Source of the DNA: Paludibacter sp.
GTDB taxonomy: Bacteria; Bacteroidota; Bacteroidia; Bacteroidales; Paludibacteraceae
Direction: 5' to 3'
DNA length: 57,626 nucleotides
Assembly (NCBI GenBank): GCA_009781075.1
Contig: WQYU01000002.1
Coordinates: 1 to 57,626 of the forward strand
Part shown: in pieces, positions 25,425-33,754 of the stretch
Layout: every line of letters starts with the position of its first letter
Numbering within the stretch: position 1 is the first letter of the stretch
Translations under genes and position numbers: made by a program
Notes under the pieces: model-generated
What the model was told of the DNA's origin: nothing
What the model saw: only the letters and a program-made list of their open reading frames with translations
Databases searched by the model: none

Positions 25425-26162
25425 ATGAAAAAAAAGAAATTAATTATTTGGTCGATTGTATTGCTGGTTATAGTCGGCGTGGGCTTTTTTGCTTATTCAA
25501 ACAGAAATGGGGTTTTTAATTGGATTTTTGTTAAAGCGTATGGTATGAATCTTAGAGTTATTGAACTTAACGACAGCGAAATCGTCGAAACTGCAAAATC
25601 TTTCAAAATAAACAGTGCATATTCGCTATGTGAATTGGATTCCGGTTTTTATTATTTTCTAAAATCCGCAAACAGTTCAGATATTAACGGACATTTGTTG
25701 CAACCGCTCTATGTAATATATTTTGATAATACGGGAAAAATGGTAGCATTTTTTGGAATTGAAGGTACAAGTGGTTTCCCAAATTTAGATTGGAATGAGA
25801 ACAAAGATTTTGAGCATTTTCCACCATCTAAACAGGAAAATATTGAGCATTTTTTACCCACCAAACAGGAAAATTTTACAGATAGTATAACTTATCAAAT
25901 ATTAAAACCATATTTTTTGCCAGTAAAAAATTATAATCCGGATGACGAAAATATTGACTATTATGTAGTTGTTATTTGGAGTAAATTAATGGGCAGACAA
26001 AGCAAACACCTTATTAAAGTTGTACAGGAAAATGTAAAATTAGCAGAAAACGACAATGTAAAAATGATATTTGTCAATATAGATAATTTTTTTGTATGGG
26101 GTGAAGCCAACCAAAGTAAATTTAGCAATTTACCAATGCCGCCCTCAGCATGTCATATATAA
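25425..26162 (+). CDS. Membrane-anchored protein, paralogue 1, thioredoxin-like half lacking cysteines
   Basis: 245 residues, unrecognised family. 'MKKKKLIIWSIVLLVIVGVG' gives one N-terminal membrane helix; the rest should be outside the cytoplasm. The middle holds 'QPLYVIYFDNTGKMVAFF'. The C-terminal block 'YYVVVIWSKLMGRQSKHLIK' followed by 'VKMIFVNIDNFF' has the strand-helix-strand pattern of a TlpA/thioredoxin fold ('vvvFWa.wCgpCr.....vkvvgVniD'), with MGRQ where CxxC would stand. That reading is inference. It is the most divergent of three copies (others at 26266 and 28501) and has an internal 33-bp duplication at 25812-25877. Confidence 0.65.
   Translation: MKKKKLIIWSIVLLVIVGVGFFAYSNRNGVFNWIFVKAYGMNLRVIELNDSEIVETAKSFKINSAYSLCELDSGFYYFLKSANSSDINGHLLQPLYVIYFDNTGKMVAFFGIEGTSGFPNLDWNENKDFEHFPPSKQENIEHFLPTKQENFTDSITYQILKPYFLPVKNYNPDDENIDYYVVVIWSKLMGRQSKHLIKVVQENVKLAENDNVKMIFVNIDNFFVWGEANQSKFSNLPMPPSACHI
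25812..25877 (+). repeat. 33-bp in-frame tandem duplication
   Basis: Two adjacent 33-base units (25812-25844 and 25845-25877), both beginning GAGCATTTT and ending with AAACAGGAAAAT plus three bases. They encode EHFPPSKQENI and EHFLPTKQENF. The other two paralogues have one such segment, so this is a recent microduplication that kept the frame. Confidence 0.8.
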
Positions 26163-26265
26163 ACGATTTGATAAACGCAAAAATACTTGGAAATTACAGA
26201 ATTACAATCATTATTTTTGTCATCATTTCAAAAGGTTAATACTTGCTTTTTAATATAATATTGAT

Positions 26266-26970
26266 ATGAAGAAAAAGAAATTGATTATTTGGGGAATTGT
26301 ATTGCTGTTTATTATCGGCATTTGTGTTGGTATGTATTACAACCGAGACAAAAGTGAATTTATTAAAAGAATTTTTGCCGCAGCATACGGAATGTCATCA
26401 GATGTAGAAAAACTTGAAAATCAGGAGATTATTAAATACGCAGAAAAATTCAATGTCCCGTACAATGATTTGTATCAATTGGATACTGCATATTCAAGTT
26501 TTTTGACTTCATTAAGAAAAGATACAATTTTCGACGATATTATTAAAAATCATTATCAACCATTACAGGCAATGTATTTCGATAAGGACGGGAAGTTAAT
26601 TTCTTATTATATAAATTGTTATACAGATCCAGGGTTATTTAATTTGAAATGGGATATCAATAATTCTTTTGCCGTATTTCCGCCCGCTCATCAGGACGGC
26701 CTCGAACCTGATACTCTATTTAATTATTTTAAATTCAATCATTTATTTAAACCCTTATCAAAAAAAGAAAGTATTGATGAAAAACAATACGATAATTATG
26801 TTGTGGTTTTTTGGACTGCTTTTTTGGGGCGACAATCAAAAAGATTAATAGATATTGTTCAGAAAAACAGAAAACTATCAACAGGAAACGTTAAGTATTT
26901 TTTTGTAAATATCGACAATTACTTCTATTATGACGTGTTCAAACAAGGTTCATCAAATCCGGAAGAGTGA
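26266..26970 (+). CDS. Membrane-anchored protein, paralogue 2, thioredoxin-like half lacking cysteines
   Basis: 234 residues. It differs from paralogue 3 (28501-29208) at only about 15 positions and more widely from paralogue 1. One N-terminal membrane helix ('IIWGIVLLFIIGICVGMYY') is followed by a charged segment, 'YQPLQAMYFDKDGKLISYY', 'NSFAVFPPAHQD', and the putative thioredoxin-like block 'NYVVVFWTAFLGRQSKRLID' ... 'VKYFFVNIDNYF'. LGRQ occupies the CxxC position. No function is known. It follows paralogue 1 after 103 bases and may share its transcript. Confidence 0.7.
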   Translation: MKKKKLIIWGIVLLFIIGICVGMYYNRDKSEFIKRIFAAAYGMSSDVEKLENQEIIKYAEKFNVPYNDLYQLDTAYSSFLTSLRKDTIFDDIIKNHYQPLQAMYFDKDGKLISYYINCYTDPGLFNLKWDINNSFAVFPPAHQDGLEPDTLFNYFKFNHLFKPLSKKESIDEKQYDNYVVVFWTAFLGRQSKRLIDIVQKNRKLSTGNVKYFFVNIDNYFYYDVFKQGSSNPEE

Positions 26971-27122
26971 AGTTTTCACATAAAAGGTTAAGAATTTTTC
27001 ATCAAAAACAGACATTAATTCAAATACGAACATAAGCACTATAACACGAAAGCGAAAACATTTGCTCTTCGATAAAATCTTATACTGCTGCCGAAAGCAC
27101 AACTACAAAAGAGAAAAACGTA

Positions 27123-27491
27123 TTATCGTTTTGTTATTTCCAATTCTGCAATTCTATTTTTTAAGGATTGATTTTCTTCTTCTAATTTTGTAATGTATTT
27201 TTGTTGCGTTTCATGTAATAAATCCGGAACGGAATAGATATTATTAGTACCTTGATAATTACCAATAGCATTGTCATGGTAGATAAAAAACTGATTTTCA
27301 TCTGGTTCAAAAATATCTTCTATGGAAACACCTAATATTTTAGCAAGTTTTTTCCACTCGGCAAAACTAATTTTAGATTGTCCTTTTTCTCTTCGGCAAT
27401 AATTTGATTCATCAACACACAGCATTTCTGCCATATACATTTGAGAATAACCCTTGTTTTTCCTTGTCTCAATAAGTTTAAATTTTTCCAT
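27123..27491 (-). CDS. XRE-family transcriptional regulator with C-terminal coiled coil
   Basis: 122 residues from the ATG at 27491 ('MEKFKLIETRKNKGYSQMYM'); a longer frame to 27548 runs through the promoter box and is rejected. The N-terminal HTH includes 'SQMYMAEMLCVDESNYCRRE' and 'AKILGVSIEDIF'. A linker 'NQFFIYHDNAIGNYQGTNN' follows, then a coiled coil 'KYITKLEEENQSLKNRIAEL', presumably for dimerisation. A 5'-truncated paralogue is at 2911-3189. The gene sits between paralogues 2 and 3, on the opposite strand, so it could control the neighbouring genes; that is inference from position and from the palindrome at 27599-27614. Confidence 0.85.
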   Translation of the reverse strand: MEKFKLIETRKNKGYSQMYMAEMLCVDESNYCRREKGQSKISFAEWKKLAKILGVSIEDIFEPDENQFFIYHDNAIGNYQGTNNIYSVPDLLHETQQKYITKLEEENQSLKNRIAELEITKR

Positions 27492-27515
27492 AACAGAATA
27501 ATTTTGCAATTTCTG

Positions 27516-27523
27516 CAAAGATA
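27516..27523 (-). promoter_or_regulatory. Bacteroidota -7 box upstream of the XRE gene
   Basis: Minus-strand TATCTTTG, 24 bases before the ATG, with a TTTG 22 bases further upstream (plus-strand CAAA 27546-27549). Confidence 0.5.
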
Positions 27524-27598
27524 CGCAATTTTTGATAAAAAAATACAAATTATATACATTTCTTTTATTAAATTATTTATGTGTCAAATAATTACAGG

Positions 27599-27614
27599 TT
27601 GCGAAAATTCGCAA
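27599..27614. promoter_or_regulatory. Candidate operator palindrome
   Basis: TTGCGAA-AA-TTCGCAA, two perfect 7-base arms, in the divergent gap between the XRE regulator and the lipoprotein gene. The size and symmetry fit a dimeric HTH binding site. No second copy was noticed. Confidence 0.4.
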
Positions 27615-27657
27615 TAGAATTGTGATAAATTGCAAAACAACATTATTTTTTTCACCT

Positions 27658-27665
27658 TACCTTTG
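27658..27665 (+). promoter_or_regulatory. Bacteroidota -7 box TACCTTTG
   Basis: TACCTTTG, 122 bases before the lipoprotein start and 43 bases after the candidate operator; implies a long leader. Confidence 0.45.
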
Positions 27666-27787
27666 CCCCGTAGCATTCTCACAAAATTTTGATTTAAAAT
27701 TTTCAAAGTCAATTCGACTGCAGCGTATTGATAATGAAAATATTAAATAATTAACAATAGTTTATAAATTCTTTAATTTTTTTTAGT

Positions 27788-28414
27788 ATGAACAAAAAAA
27801 TTTTTTGTATTTTTGCAGCCGCAATGGCAATGATGTTCGCACTAACAAGTTGCGATAAGAATGAAGCAGTTAATAAAACTGCGAGCAACCCTATGAAAGT
27901 GGGGGGTGTACCGGAAGAAACACCAAGTGTTTCAGACAAGGAAATAGCTTATGAAAATGAAATTCGTGATGCAATAACATTCGTAGGACAGGGAAAGAGC
28001 GTAAATAACATTGGTCTTAACACCGTTGAGGAGAAACTGAAAGCATTAGGAATATCAGGAACATCAGCAGGGGCTATTTATCTTGCACGAAAGAAATGTA
28101 ATGCTTATTGTGCTGATTGTCTTAGTTTTTGTCAGTACAAATACGTAACTATTGAGAGTATTAGAGGGATAGAGGATAATATTTTATATATCAATCTTAA
28201 TACAGTCAATTGGAATAATTTTACATTGGAATTGGCAAATAAGCCAAAACCCAATATTCAAATTCAAGATGTATCTTTTCCAGTTGACGAAGATATTGAT
28301 ATTTATGGTGAAAATGATGAAATAATTGCTCGAATATATGCAGGAGAATATTTATTCTCTCCAAATATCGGTAAGTTTGGCGGTTTTCAGTTAAAATCTG
28401 CTTATGTAAAATAA
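27788..28414 (+). CDS. Lipoprotein with a four-cysteine cluster, unknown function
   Basis: 208 residues. The lipobox ends at Cys22 ('FALTSCDKNE'). A helical middle part ('IRDAITFVGQGKSVNNIGLN') is followed by a cysteine cluster C-x3-C-x2-C-x3-C ('KKCNAYCADCLSFC'), then a beta-rich C-terminal half ('FPVDEDIDIYGENDEIIARI'). The cluster could bind a metal or form disulfides in the periplasm. No family was recognised. It sits between two near-identical copies of the membrane-anchored paralogue and is followed by a strong terminator, so it is probably its own transcription unit. Confidence 0.7.
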   Translation: MNKKIFCIFAAAMAMMFALTSCDKNEAVNKTASNPMKVGGVPEETPSVSDKEIAYENEIRDAITFVGQGKSVNNIGLNTVEEKLKALGISGTSAGAIYLARKKCNAYCADCLSFCQYKYVTIESIRGIEDNILYINLNTVNWNNFTLELANKPKPNIQIQDVSFPVDEDIDIYGENDEIIARIYAGEYLFSPNIGKFGGFQLKSAYVK

Positions 28415-28438
28415 CAAGTATCGTTCGTTATTATTTTT

Positions 28439-28486
28439 AATAAGCAAGTATTTCCAAACTTAAATAAATGCTTGCTTATTGTTTTT
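28439..28486 (+). terminator. Intrinsic terminator after the Cys-cluster lipoprotein
   Basis: Arms AATAAGCAAGTATTT (28439-28453) and AAATGCTTGCTTATT (28466-28480), one G-T pair, followed by GTTTTT. Confidence 0.8.
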
Positions 28487-28500
28487 AAATTATTTTGAAT

Positions 28501-29208
28501 ATGAAGAAAAAGAAATTAATTATTTGGGGGATTGTATTGCTGGTTATTATCGGCATTTGTGTTGGTATGTATTACAACCGAAACAAAAATGAATTTATTA
28601 ATAGGATCTTTTTGACTGCATACGGAGTATCATCAGATGTTAAAAAGCTTGAAAATCAGGAGATTATTAAATACGCAGAAAAATTCAATATCCCGTACAA
28701 TGATTCGTATCAATTGGATACTGCATATTCAAGTTTTTTGACTTCATTAAGAAAAGATACAATTTTCGACGATATCATAAAAAATCATTATCAACCACTA
28801 CAGGCAATGTATTTCGATAAGGACGGAAAGTTAATTTCTTATTATATAAATTGTTATACAGATCCAGGTTTATTTAATTTGAAATGGGATATCAATAATT
28901 CTTTTGCCGTCTTTCCGCCCGCTCATCAAGACGATCTCGAACCTGATACTCTATTTAATTATTTTAAATTCAATCATTTATTTAAACCCTTATCGGAAAA
29001 AGAAAGTATTGATGAAAAACAATACGATAATTATGTTGTGGTTTTTTGGACTGCTTTTTTAGGGCGACAATCAAAAAGATTAATAGATATTGTTCAGAAA
29101 AACAGAAAACTATCAACAGGAAACGTTAAGTATTTTTTTGTAAATGTCGATAATTACTTCTATTATGACGTGTTCAAACAAGGTTTATCAAATCAGGAAG
29201 AAAAATGA
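28501..29208 (+). CDS. Membrane-anchored protein, paralogue 3, thioredoxin-like half lacking cysteines
   Basis: 235 residues from the ATG at 28501 (a TTG two codons upstream is unlikely). It is near-identical to paralogue 2: same membrane helix, same 'AVFPPAHQD' and same C-terminal block with LGRQ in place of CxxC. Because the second and third copies are so similar, duplication must be recent or the copies are being homogenised. It starts just 15 bases after the lipoprotein terminator, with no clear promoter box of its own. The IS982-like element begins 65 bases downstream. Confidence 0.7.
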   Translation: MKKKKLIIWGIVLLVIIGICVGMYYNRNKNEFINRIFLTAYGVSSDVKKLENQEIIKYAEKFNIPYNDSYQLDTAYSSFLTSLRKDTIFDDIIKNHYQPLQAMYFDKDGKLISYYINCYTDPGLFNLKWDINNSFAVFPPAHQDDLEPDTLFNYFKFNHLFKPLSEKESIDEKQYDNYVVVFWTAFLGRQSKRLIDIVQKNRKLSTGNVKYFFVNVDNYFYYDVFKQGLSNQEEK

Positions 29209-29272
29209 TGTCTCTCTATCTGCGCGCTGTAATTCTTGCTACTTGCATGTTGGCTTATGGGTAAATAATACA

Positions 29273-30327
29273 TAATGTGAATGACGGGTAAAAAAAACCG
29301 TTTTTTTTATATTTATTTTCATAAAAAATCTTTAAAAAAGTTGCATATATCGTTGATTTTTAGTAATTTAGAGGTCTAAAAAATCAACAAATACTAAGAT
29401 GTCAAACGAAATGCAACTTAAACTAATCGAAACATACTCAATGGTTTGCGATTGCTTCGATAAAAATCCTCAATGGACTTTTATCAGATTATCAAACAAT
29501 AATCAACCTACTCAATTCACTGACCAAGAGGCAGTTACGATATATCTTTTTGTCGGACATTATCAAAAATACTCAAAAATCAAAGATATTCATAATTTTG
29601 CCAAACATTATCTATCAGACTGGTTCCCAAATTTAACATCTTACGAAAAATTTAACAATCGTCTAAGTATCTTAAACCCAATATTTTATGACATTTCTAT
29701 TGATATTATTTCAAATAATATTCCCCAAAAATGCACAAATTAATACACTTTTGCTCGACAGTATGCCGATAATTACTTGTAAAGGCAAAAATCGTATTGC
29801 AAAAGTTGCCGGAGAATGCGTTGATAAAGGGTTTTGTTCAACCAAAAATATGTATTATTATGGTTTAAAACTACATTTGCTCGCATTCCGAAGGAAAGGT
29901 ACAATTCCTTTTCCTAATAAAATCTATTTCTCCGCCGCTTCTGAAAACGACTTGGCTGTTGTCAAAGAACTCAATTGGCTTGATGACCAGTATGATACGC
30001 AAATTTTTGCCGATAAAATTTATATTGATAAAGATTATTTTAAACCTCGTCAAAAATGCTTGCAATTAGAACTTTTTACCCCTGTTAAAACTGTTAAAGG
30101 TACTCCTGAATGCCTTAAACAGCATGATTTCGCTTATAATAATTTATTTTCTACTGCCGTTTCCAAAGTCAGACAACCTGTTGAATCTTTTTTTAATTGG
30201 ATAATTGAAAAATCTAATATTCAAAATGCTTCTAAGGTACGCTCTGCTAATGGTTTATGGTTTCACTGTTTCGGTAAACTCGCTATCGCTTGCATCACTT
30301 GGATGCTTTAACCCGTCATTCGCATTA
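29273..30327 (+). mobile_element. IS982-like insertion sequence with broken transposase
   Basis: About 1.05 kb bounded by imperfect inverted repeats. The left end contains TAATGTGAATGACGGGTAAA (from 29273); the right end, read inverted, TAATGCGAATGACGGGTTAAA (minus one base) ends at 30327. The right repeat overlaps the transposase stop codon. A clear target-site duplication was not seen. Size, ends and transposase content fit the IS982 family. Confidence 0.8.
29399..30311 (+). pseudogene. IS982-like transposase, frameshifted
   Basis: Frame 1 (29399-29743) gives the N-terminal part ('VCDCFDKNPQWTFIRL', 'TDQEAVTIYLFVGHYQK') and stops. The remainder continues in the +1 frame to 30311: 'LLLDSMPIITCKGKNRI' (first DDE Asp), 'IFADKIYIDKDYFKPRQKC' (second Asp region) and 'VRQPVESFFNWIIEKSNIQ' (Glu region). 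The frames meet near CCCCAAAAATG at about 29721-29731, so one extra C or A explains the break. IS982 transposases are normally a single ORF of about 290-300 residues, so this copy is probably inactive unless the shift is an assembly error. Confidence 0.8.
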
Positions 30328-30481
30328 ATTAATCAAATATATCTTAATGTGTTTTATAGATTATTTATATGGTAAATTCTGTGAATATGATCGCAATTGC
30401 TATCAATAAATTTTACCTATCCATCTTTATCTAAATTATTTATTATGGCATTCCTTTTTTATATTATTACTTTTTGTCCAT

Positions 30482-32485
30482 CTATTTAATTACTATCTTA
30501 TCTACATATCTTTCTCCGTTTCCCATTTCAACAGATACTGCATAAGTGCCTGCTACAACAGGCGCAGGGAATGAATTATTTTCTTTCGATATTTGATATT
30601 GACCTGTGCGCATTCCCATAATGTTCCAAATAGTTACCATTGCTTTTTGATTCAAATTATTGACAATAATTTGATTATTCATCTGAATCATATTCGGAAT
30701 TACATTAATATTTTCAACATAAATGGGTTTTTTCCCGCAAGTAAATATTTGTACGCCATCGTCTAATCGTGTAGGGCGGGCTCTATATTCTGCATTAAAA
30801 TCAAGTTGGTCTCCGTTTGCTCCGACATACAGGAAATTATCGTTTGCTCCGGCAATCATTTCGCCGTCTTTGTACCATTCATAATTTGAAAACTCATAAC
30901 CTCCGTTGAAGATACTATTTTTTATCGCCAAAAGATCATTCCACCGTTGAGTGATGATTGCGGAAGGATACAAAACGGTAAAATCAATAACGTACTGTCT
31001 ATTTTCTCCTCGTTCAAACTTGCAATCAACAGTTACCGAATAATAATCAGGACGAACATTATGCGGCAGCGGAATAGGTATGATATTACCGTTTATTGAA
31101 TGCATAGATGTATTTTCAAACCCTGCCATATTTGCCTTTGAACTAAAAGTGGAAGAATATGCTGTGAGCATTCCGTTCGATACACTGAAATCTAAGCCAA
31201 TTTGGTTGTTATCAGCGCATATATCTTCTACCGGCTCAAAAGTTACGATATTACATCGAATGTCGACGTCCAAATTCAAAGTTACGACAGTATCACACAG
31301 AATACCATGAACCTGAGTAGTATAAGTACCTGCCTGCGTTATCGGGGTGCCGTAAAAATTATATGTTTCTCCTGAACAGATAGTTGCGTTAACAGTTTTA
31401 TTATTTAAAGGATAAATAACGACTTCCATTGTAATAGCATTACTTGTTTGACCTCCTGCGATAATTGTTAATGAATAAGTACCTGAATTGGCAGTCGTAA
31501 CGTTTGGAATAACCGGATTTTGTTCGTTTGATGTAAATCCGTTTGGGCCTGTCCAATTATATACTGCGCCTGGCTCAGTGCTTGGTTGTGCCGTCAAATA
31601 GAGTGTTTCGCCCTCGCAAAGCGGGCCATTGTTATTAATTGGTGGAGGTAAGATTGAACAGTCGGTTGTAGCATTGCCGGCAGTTTGATGAAAATTGATA
31701 TCCATCGGTGCATTATGGTAATTTGTAATTAAAAGTATATAAATTTGTCCTGACTGAGCATTGTTTATGTGTACATTTTCGTATGGATTAGCGCTATAAC
31801 TGCAATCCACAATATTATCATAAGGATAATAATTCGGATCTGTTGTATTGTTTGGGCATGAACATACTAAACCAAGATCTATTTGCTGACATCCTTCAAT
31901 TAAAGAATTAAAAGGTCCCCAGCAAATAAAATCCATATCATAAAGTCCTGATATATAAATTGTCATATCACCGGCAGATCCAATTTGAAACCAAAACCAA
32001 GTAGCATTTGGAGTGGTGGAAAGACAGCCAATATGCCCCATACCAGGAAGTTCGCCAACAACAGCAGGGAAGTTAACATTCATATTGTCGGCACATACCG
32101 GCGAAATTACATCGCAGATAGATTGAGGCAGGGCATTCTGAGGCGGTGGTATTGAAGAAAAAACCTCTACTCCTGTTGAAGACAGAATATTTATATTTTC
32201 ATTGATAAAAGCCGTTACACTTTCGAGCGTATAGTTTAAGTTAGAGTCAAACATCGCAGAATTATCACTACCAAACGATAATCTATTGATATTTTCATTT
32301 TCCTGCGCCTTTTGTTTCAAATAATCTTTTGCCTGTTGGGTAAGATATTTGTCGGTAGTAAAATAGCAAATGCGCGTACCATTGTCATATTCTTTTTGAG
32401 AGGTCATAGTGGCACTAATTTGCGCAAAAATTCCTGTTTGCAATCCTAATATAAGGATACCTAAAATTGTAAAAATACGTTTCAT
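30482..32485 (-). CDS. Secreted T9SS cargo protein with Ig/PKD-like domain
   Basis: 667 residues. A signal peptide ends near 'LGLQTGIFAQ'. The N-terminal region is unassigned ('TSQKEYDNGTRICYFTTDKY'). Residues about 120-280 form a domain typical of SprB-like or gliding-associated adhesins ('VCADNMNVNFPAVVGELPG', 'ISGLYDMDFICWGPFNSLIE'). An Ig-like domain follows ('PLCEGETLYLTAQPSTEPGA', 'TTANSGTYSLTI'), then a short 'ICSGETYNFYGTPITQAG' repeat. The end 'QKAMVTIWNIMGMRTGQYQI' ... 'AGTYAVSVEMGNGERYVDKI' is a type A T9SS sorting domain. It is predicted to be exported and attached to the cell surface. Possible adhesin. Confidence 0.8.
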   Translation of the reverse strand: MKRIFTILGILILGLQTGIFAQISATMTSQKEYDNGTRICYFTTDKYLTQQAKDYLKQKAQENENINRLSFGSDNSAMFDSNLNYTLESVTAFINENINILSSTGVEVFSSIPPPQNALPQSICDVISPVCADNMNVNFPAVVGELPGMGHIGCLSTTPNATWFWFQIGSAGDMTIYISGLYDMDFICWGPFNSLIEGCQQIDLGLVCSCPNNTTDPNYYPYDNIVDCSYSANPYENVHINNAQSGQIYILLITNYHNAPMDINFHQTAGNATTDCSILPPPINNNGPLCEGETLYLTAQPSTEPGAVYNWTGPNGFTSNEQNPVIPNVTTANSGTYSLTIIAGGQTSNAITMEVVIYPLNNKTVNATICSGETYNFYGTPITQAGTYTTQVHGILCDTVVTLNLDVDIRCNIVTFEPVEDICADNNQIGLDFSVSNGMLTAYSSTFSSKANMAGFENTSMHSINGNIIPIPLPHNVRPDYYSVTVDCKFERGENRQYVIDFTVLYPSAIITQRWNDLLAIKNSIFNGGYEFSNYEWYKDGEMIAGANDNFLYVGANGDQLDFNAEYRARPTRLDDGVQIFTCGKKPIYVENINVIPNMIQMNNQIIVNNLNQKAMVTIWNIMGMRTGQYQISKENNSFPAPVVAGTYAVSVEMGNGERYVDKIVIK

Positions 32486-32529
32486 TTTTTTTATAGAATT
32501 AAATTTTATTACTTTTATAAAATAAAATA

Positions 32530-32537
32530 CAAAATTA
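32530..32537 (-). promoter_or_regulatory. Bacteroidota -7 box upstream of the T9SS cargo gene
   Basis: Minus-strand TAATTTTG, 44 bases before the start codon. Confidence 0.45.
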
Positions 32538-32569
32538 GTACTTTTTTTTATGCATGCAAAATTATTTTG

Positions 32570-32577
32570 TATTTTTG
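32570..32577 (+). promoter_or_regulatory. Bacteroidota -7 box TATTTTTG
   Basis: TATTTTTG, 38 bases before the AMP nucleosidase ATG; it excludes the longer in-frame start at 32550. Confidence 0.55.
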
Positions 32578-32615
32578 CAAAAAAAAATTATATTTTTTTT
32601 AAAAAATTTTATTTT

Positions 32616-33392
32616 ATGATGATTACAAAAGAAAAAATAGTAGAGAACTGGCTTCCTCGATATACAAAGCGTCCGTTAAAAGAATTTGAAGATTTTATTT
32701 TACTGACAAATTTTTATAATTATGTTGAACTTTTTGCCCAGTGGAATGGTGTTGAGGTAATTGGGCGTGATGCCAATATGCCAAATGCATCTGCAAAAGG
32801 AATTACTATAATTGACTTTGGTATGGGCAGTCCAAATGCTGCGATTATTATGGATATTTTGTCGGCAATTCATCCCAAAGCAGTATTATTTTTAGGAAAA
32901 TGCGGCGGACTGCGCGATAAAAACCGCATTGGAGATTATATTTTGCCTTCGGCTGCTATTCGCGGAGAGGGAACGTCAAACGATTATTTTCCTCCAGAGA
33001 TTCCTGCACTTCCGGCGTTTAATTTGCAACGTTCGGTCTCTTCAAACGTTCGCGACTTTGGAAAGGATTATTGGACAGGTACGGTTTATACGACCAACCG
33101 GCGAGTATGGGAACACGATGAAAAATTTCGTGAATATTTGCGGCAAACGCGTGCAATGGCTATAGATATGGAAACGGCTACACTTTTTACAGCGGGCTTT
33201 TACAATGCTATTCCGACAGGAGCATTGTTGTTAATTTCGGATATGCCGCTTCTACCGGACGGAGTAAAAACAGAAGAAAGCGATAGACAAGTTACAACCA
33301 TTTATGTAGAAGAGCATTTGAAAATAGGGATAAAATCGCTAAGTTCACTCATTCATAACAGCCGTACAATCAAACATTTACGTTTTGAATAA
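32616..33392 (+). CDS. amn: AMP nucleosidase (short Bacteroidota type)
   Basis: 258 residues from the ATG at 32616. It splits AMP into adenine and ribose-5-phosphate. The N-terminus 'KEKIVENWLPRYTKRPLKEF' and the phosphorylase-fold blocks 'TIIDFGMGSPNAAIIMDIL', 'LFLGKCGGLRDKNRIGDYIL' and 'RAMAIDMETATLF' identify the short class found in Bacteroidota, which lacks the N-terminal regulatory domain of the E. coli enzyme. It stands alone, and the next gene is the PurL fragment, another purine-related gene. Confidence 0.92.
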   Translation: MMITKEKIVENWLPRYTKRPLKEFEDFILLTNFYNYVELFAQWNGVEVIGRDANMPNASAKGITIIDFGMGSPNAAIIMDILSAIHPKAVLFLGKCGGLRDKNRIGDYILPSAAIRGEGTSNDYFPPEIPALPAFNLQRSVSSNVRDFGKDYWTGTVYTTNRRVWEHDEKFREYLRQTRAMAIDMETATLFTAGFYNAIPTGALLLISDMPLLPDGVKTEESDRQVTTIYVEEHLKIGIKSLSSLIHNSRTIKHLRFE

Positions 33393-33754
33393 CCCCATAA
33401 TTCGTATTTCCTTGTGATTGTTTACAACGTAAATATTTCGGCGAATAAAATTTGGTGGTGGTGCAAAAAGTATGCTGTAGTAATTTAATGATACTAAATG
33501 TGTTATGTGGGATTTTGGGAACAACTAAATTATGAGGTATAATTTTTGTAAAATGTTCAATTTATATACATACTATATTTCTTAAGTAAAAAATTAAATA
33601 TATTTTTATTTAACAAAATATATTATAACCATTTGAAAATTAAATTATTATAACAGCATACTTTGTAAAACAATATCTGAAAATATTTTATTTTTAGATA
33701 TAATAAATTATTTTTGCAAACAGCGTTTTTTAAACAGCAATAAAAAAAGTATCA
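33393..33754. other. Intergenic region with -7 box and a distant inverted repeat
   Basis: 362 AT-rich bases with no gene seen. TATTTTTG at 33709-33716 lies 38 bases before the PurL fragment. A 12-base inverted pair, AAAGTATGCTGT (33467-33478) and ACAGCATACTTT (33653-33664), encloses about 174 bases; it could be the ends of a lost small element. Confidence 0.45.

Noticed and set aside
30328..30481. Possible gene between the IS and the T9SS cargo gene
   Set aside because: No open frame of meaningful length with recognisable content; treated as AT-rich spacer.
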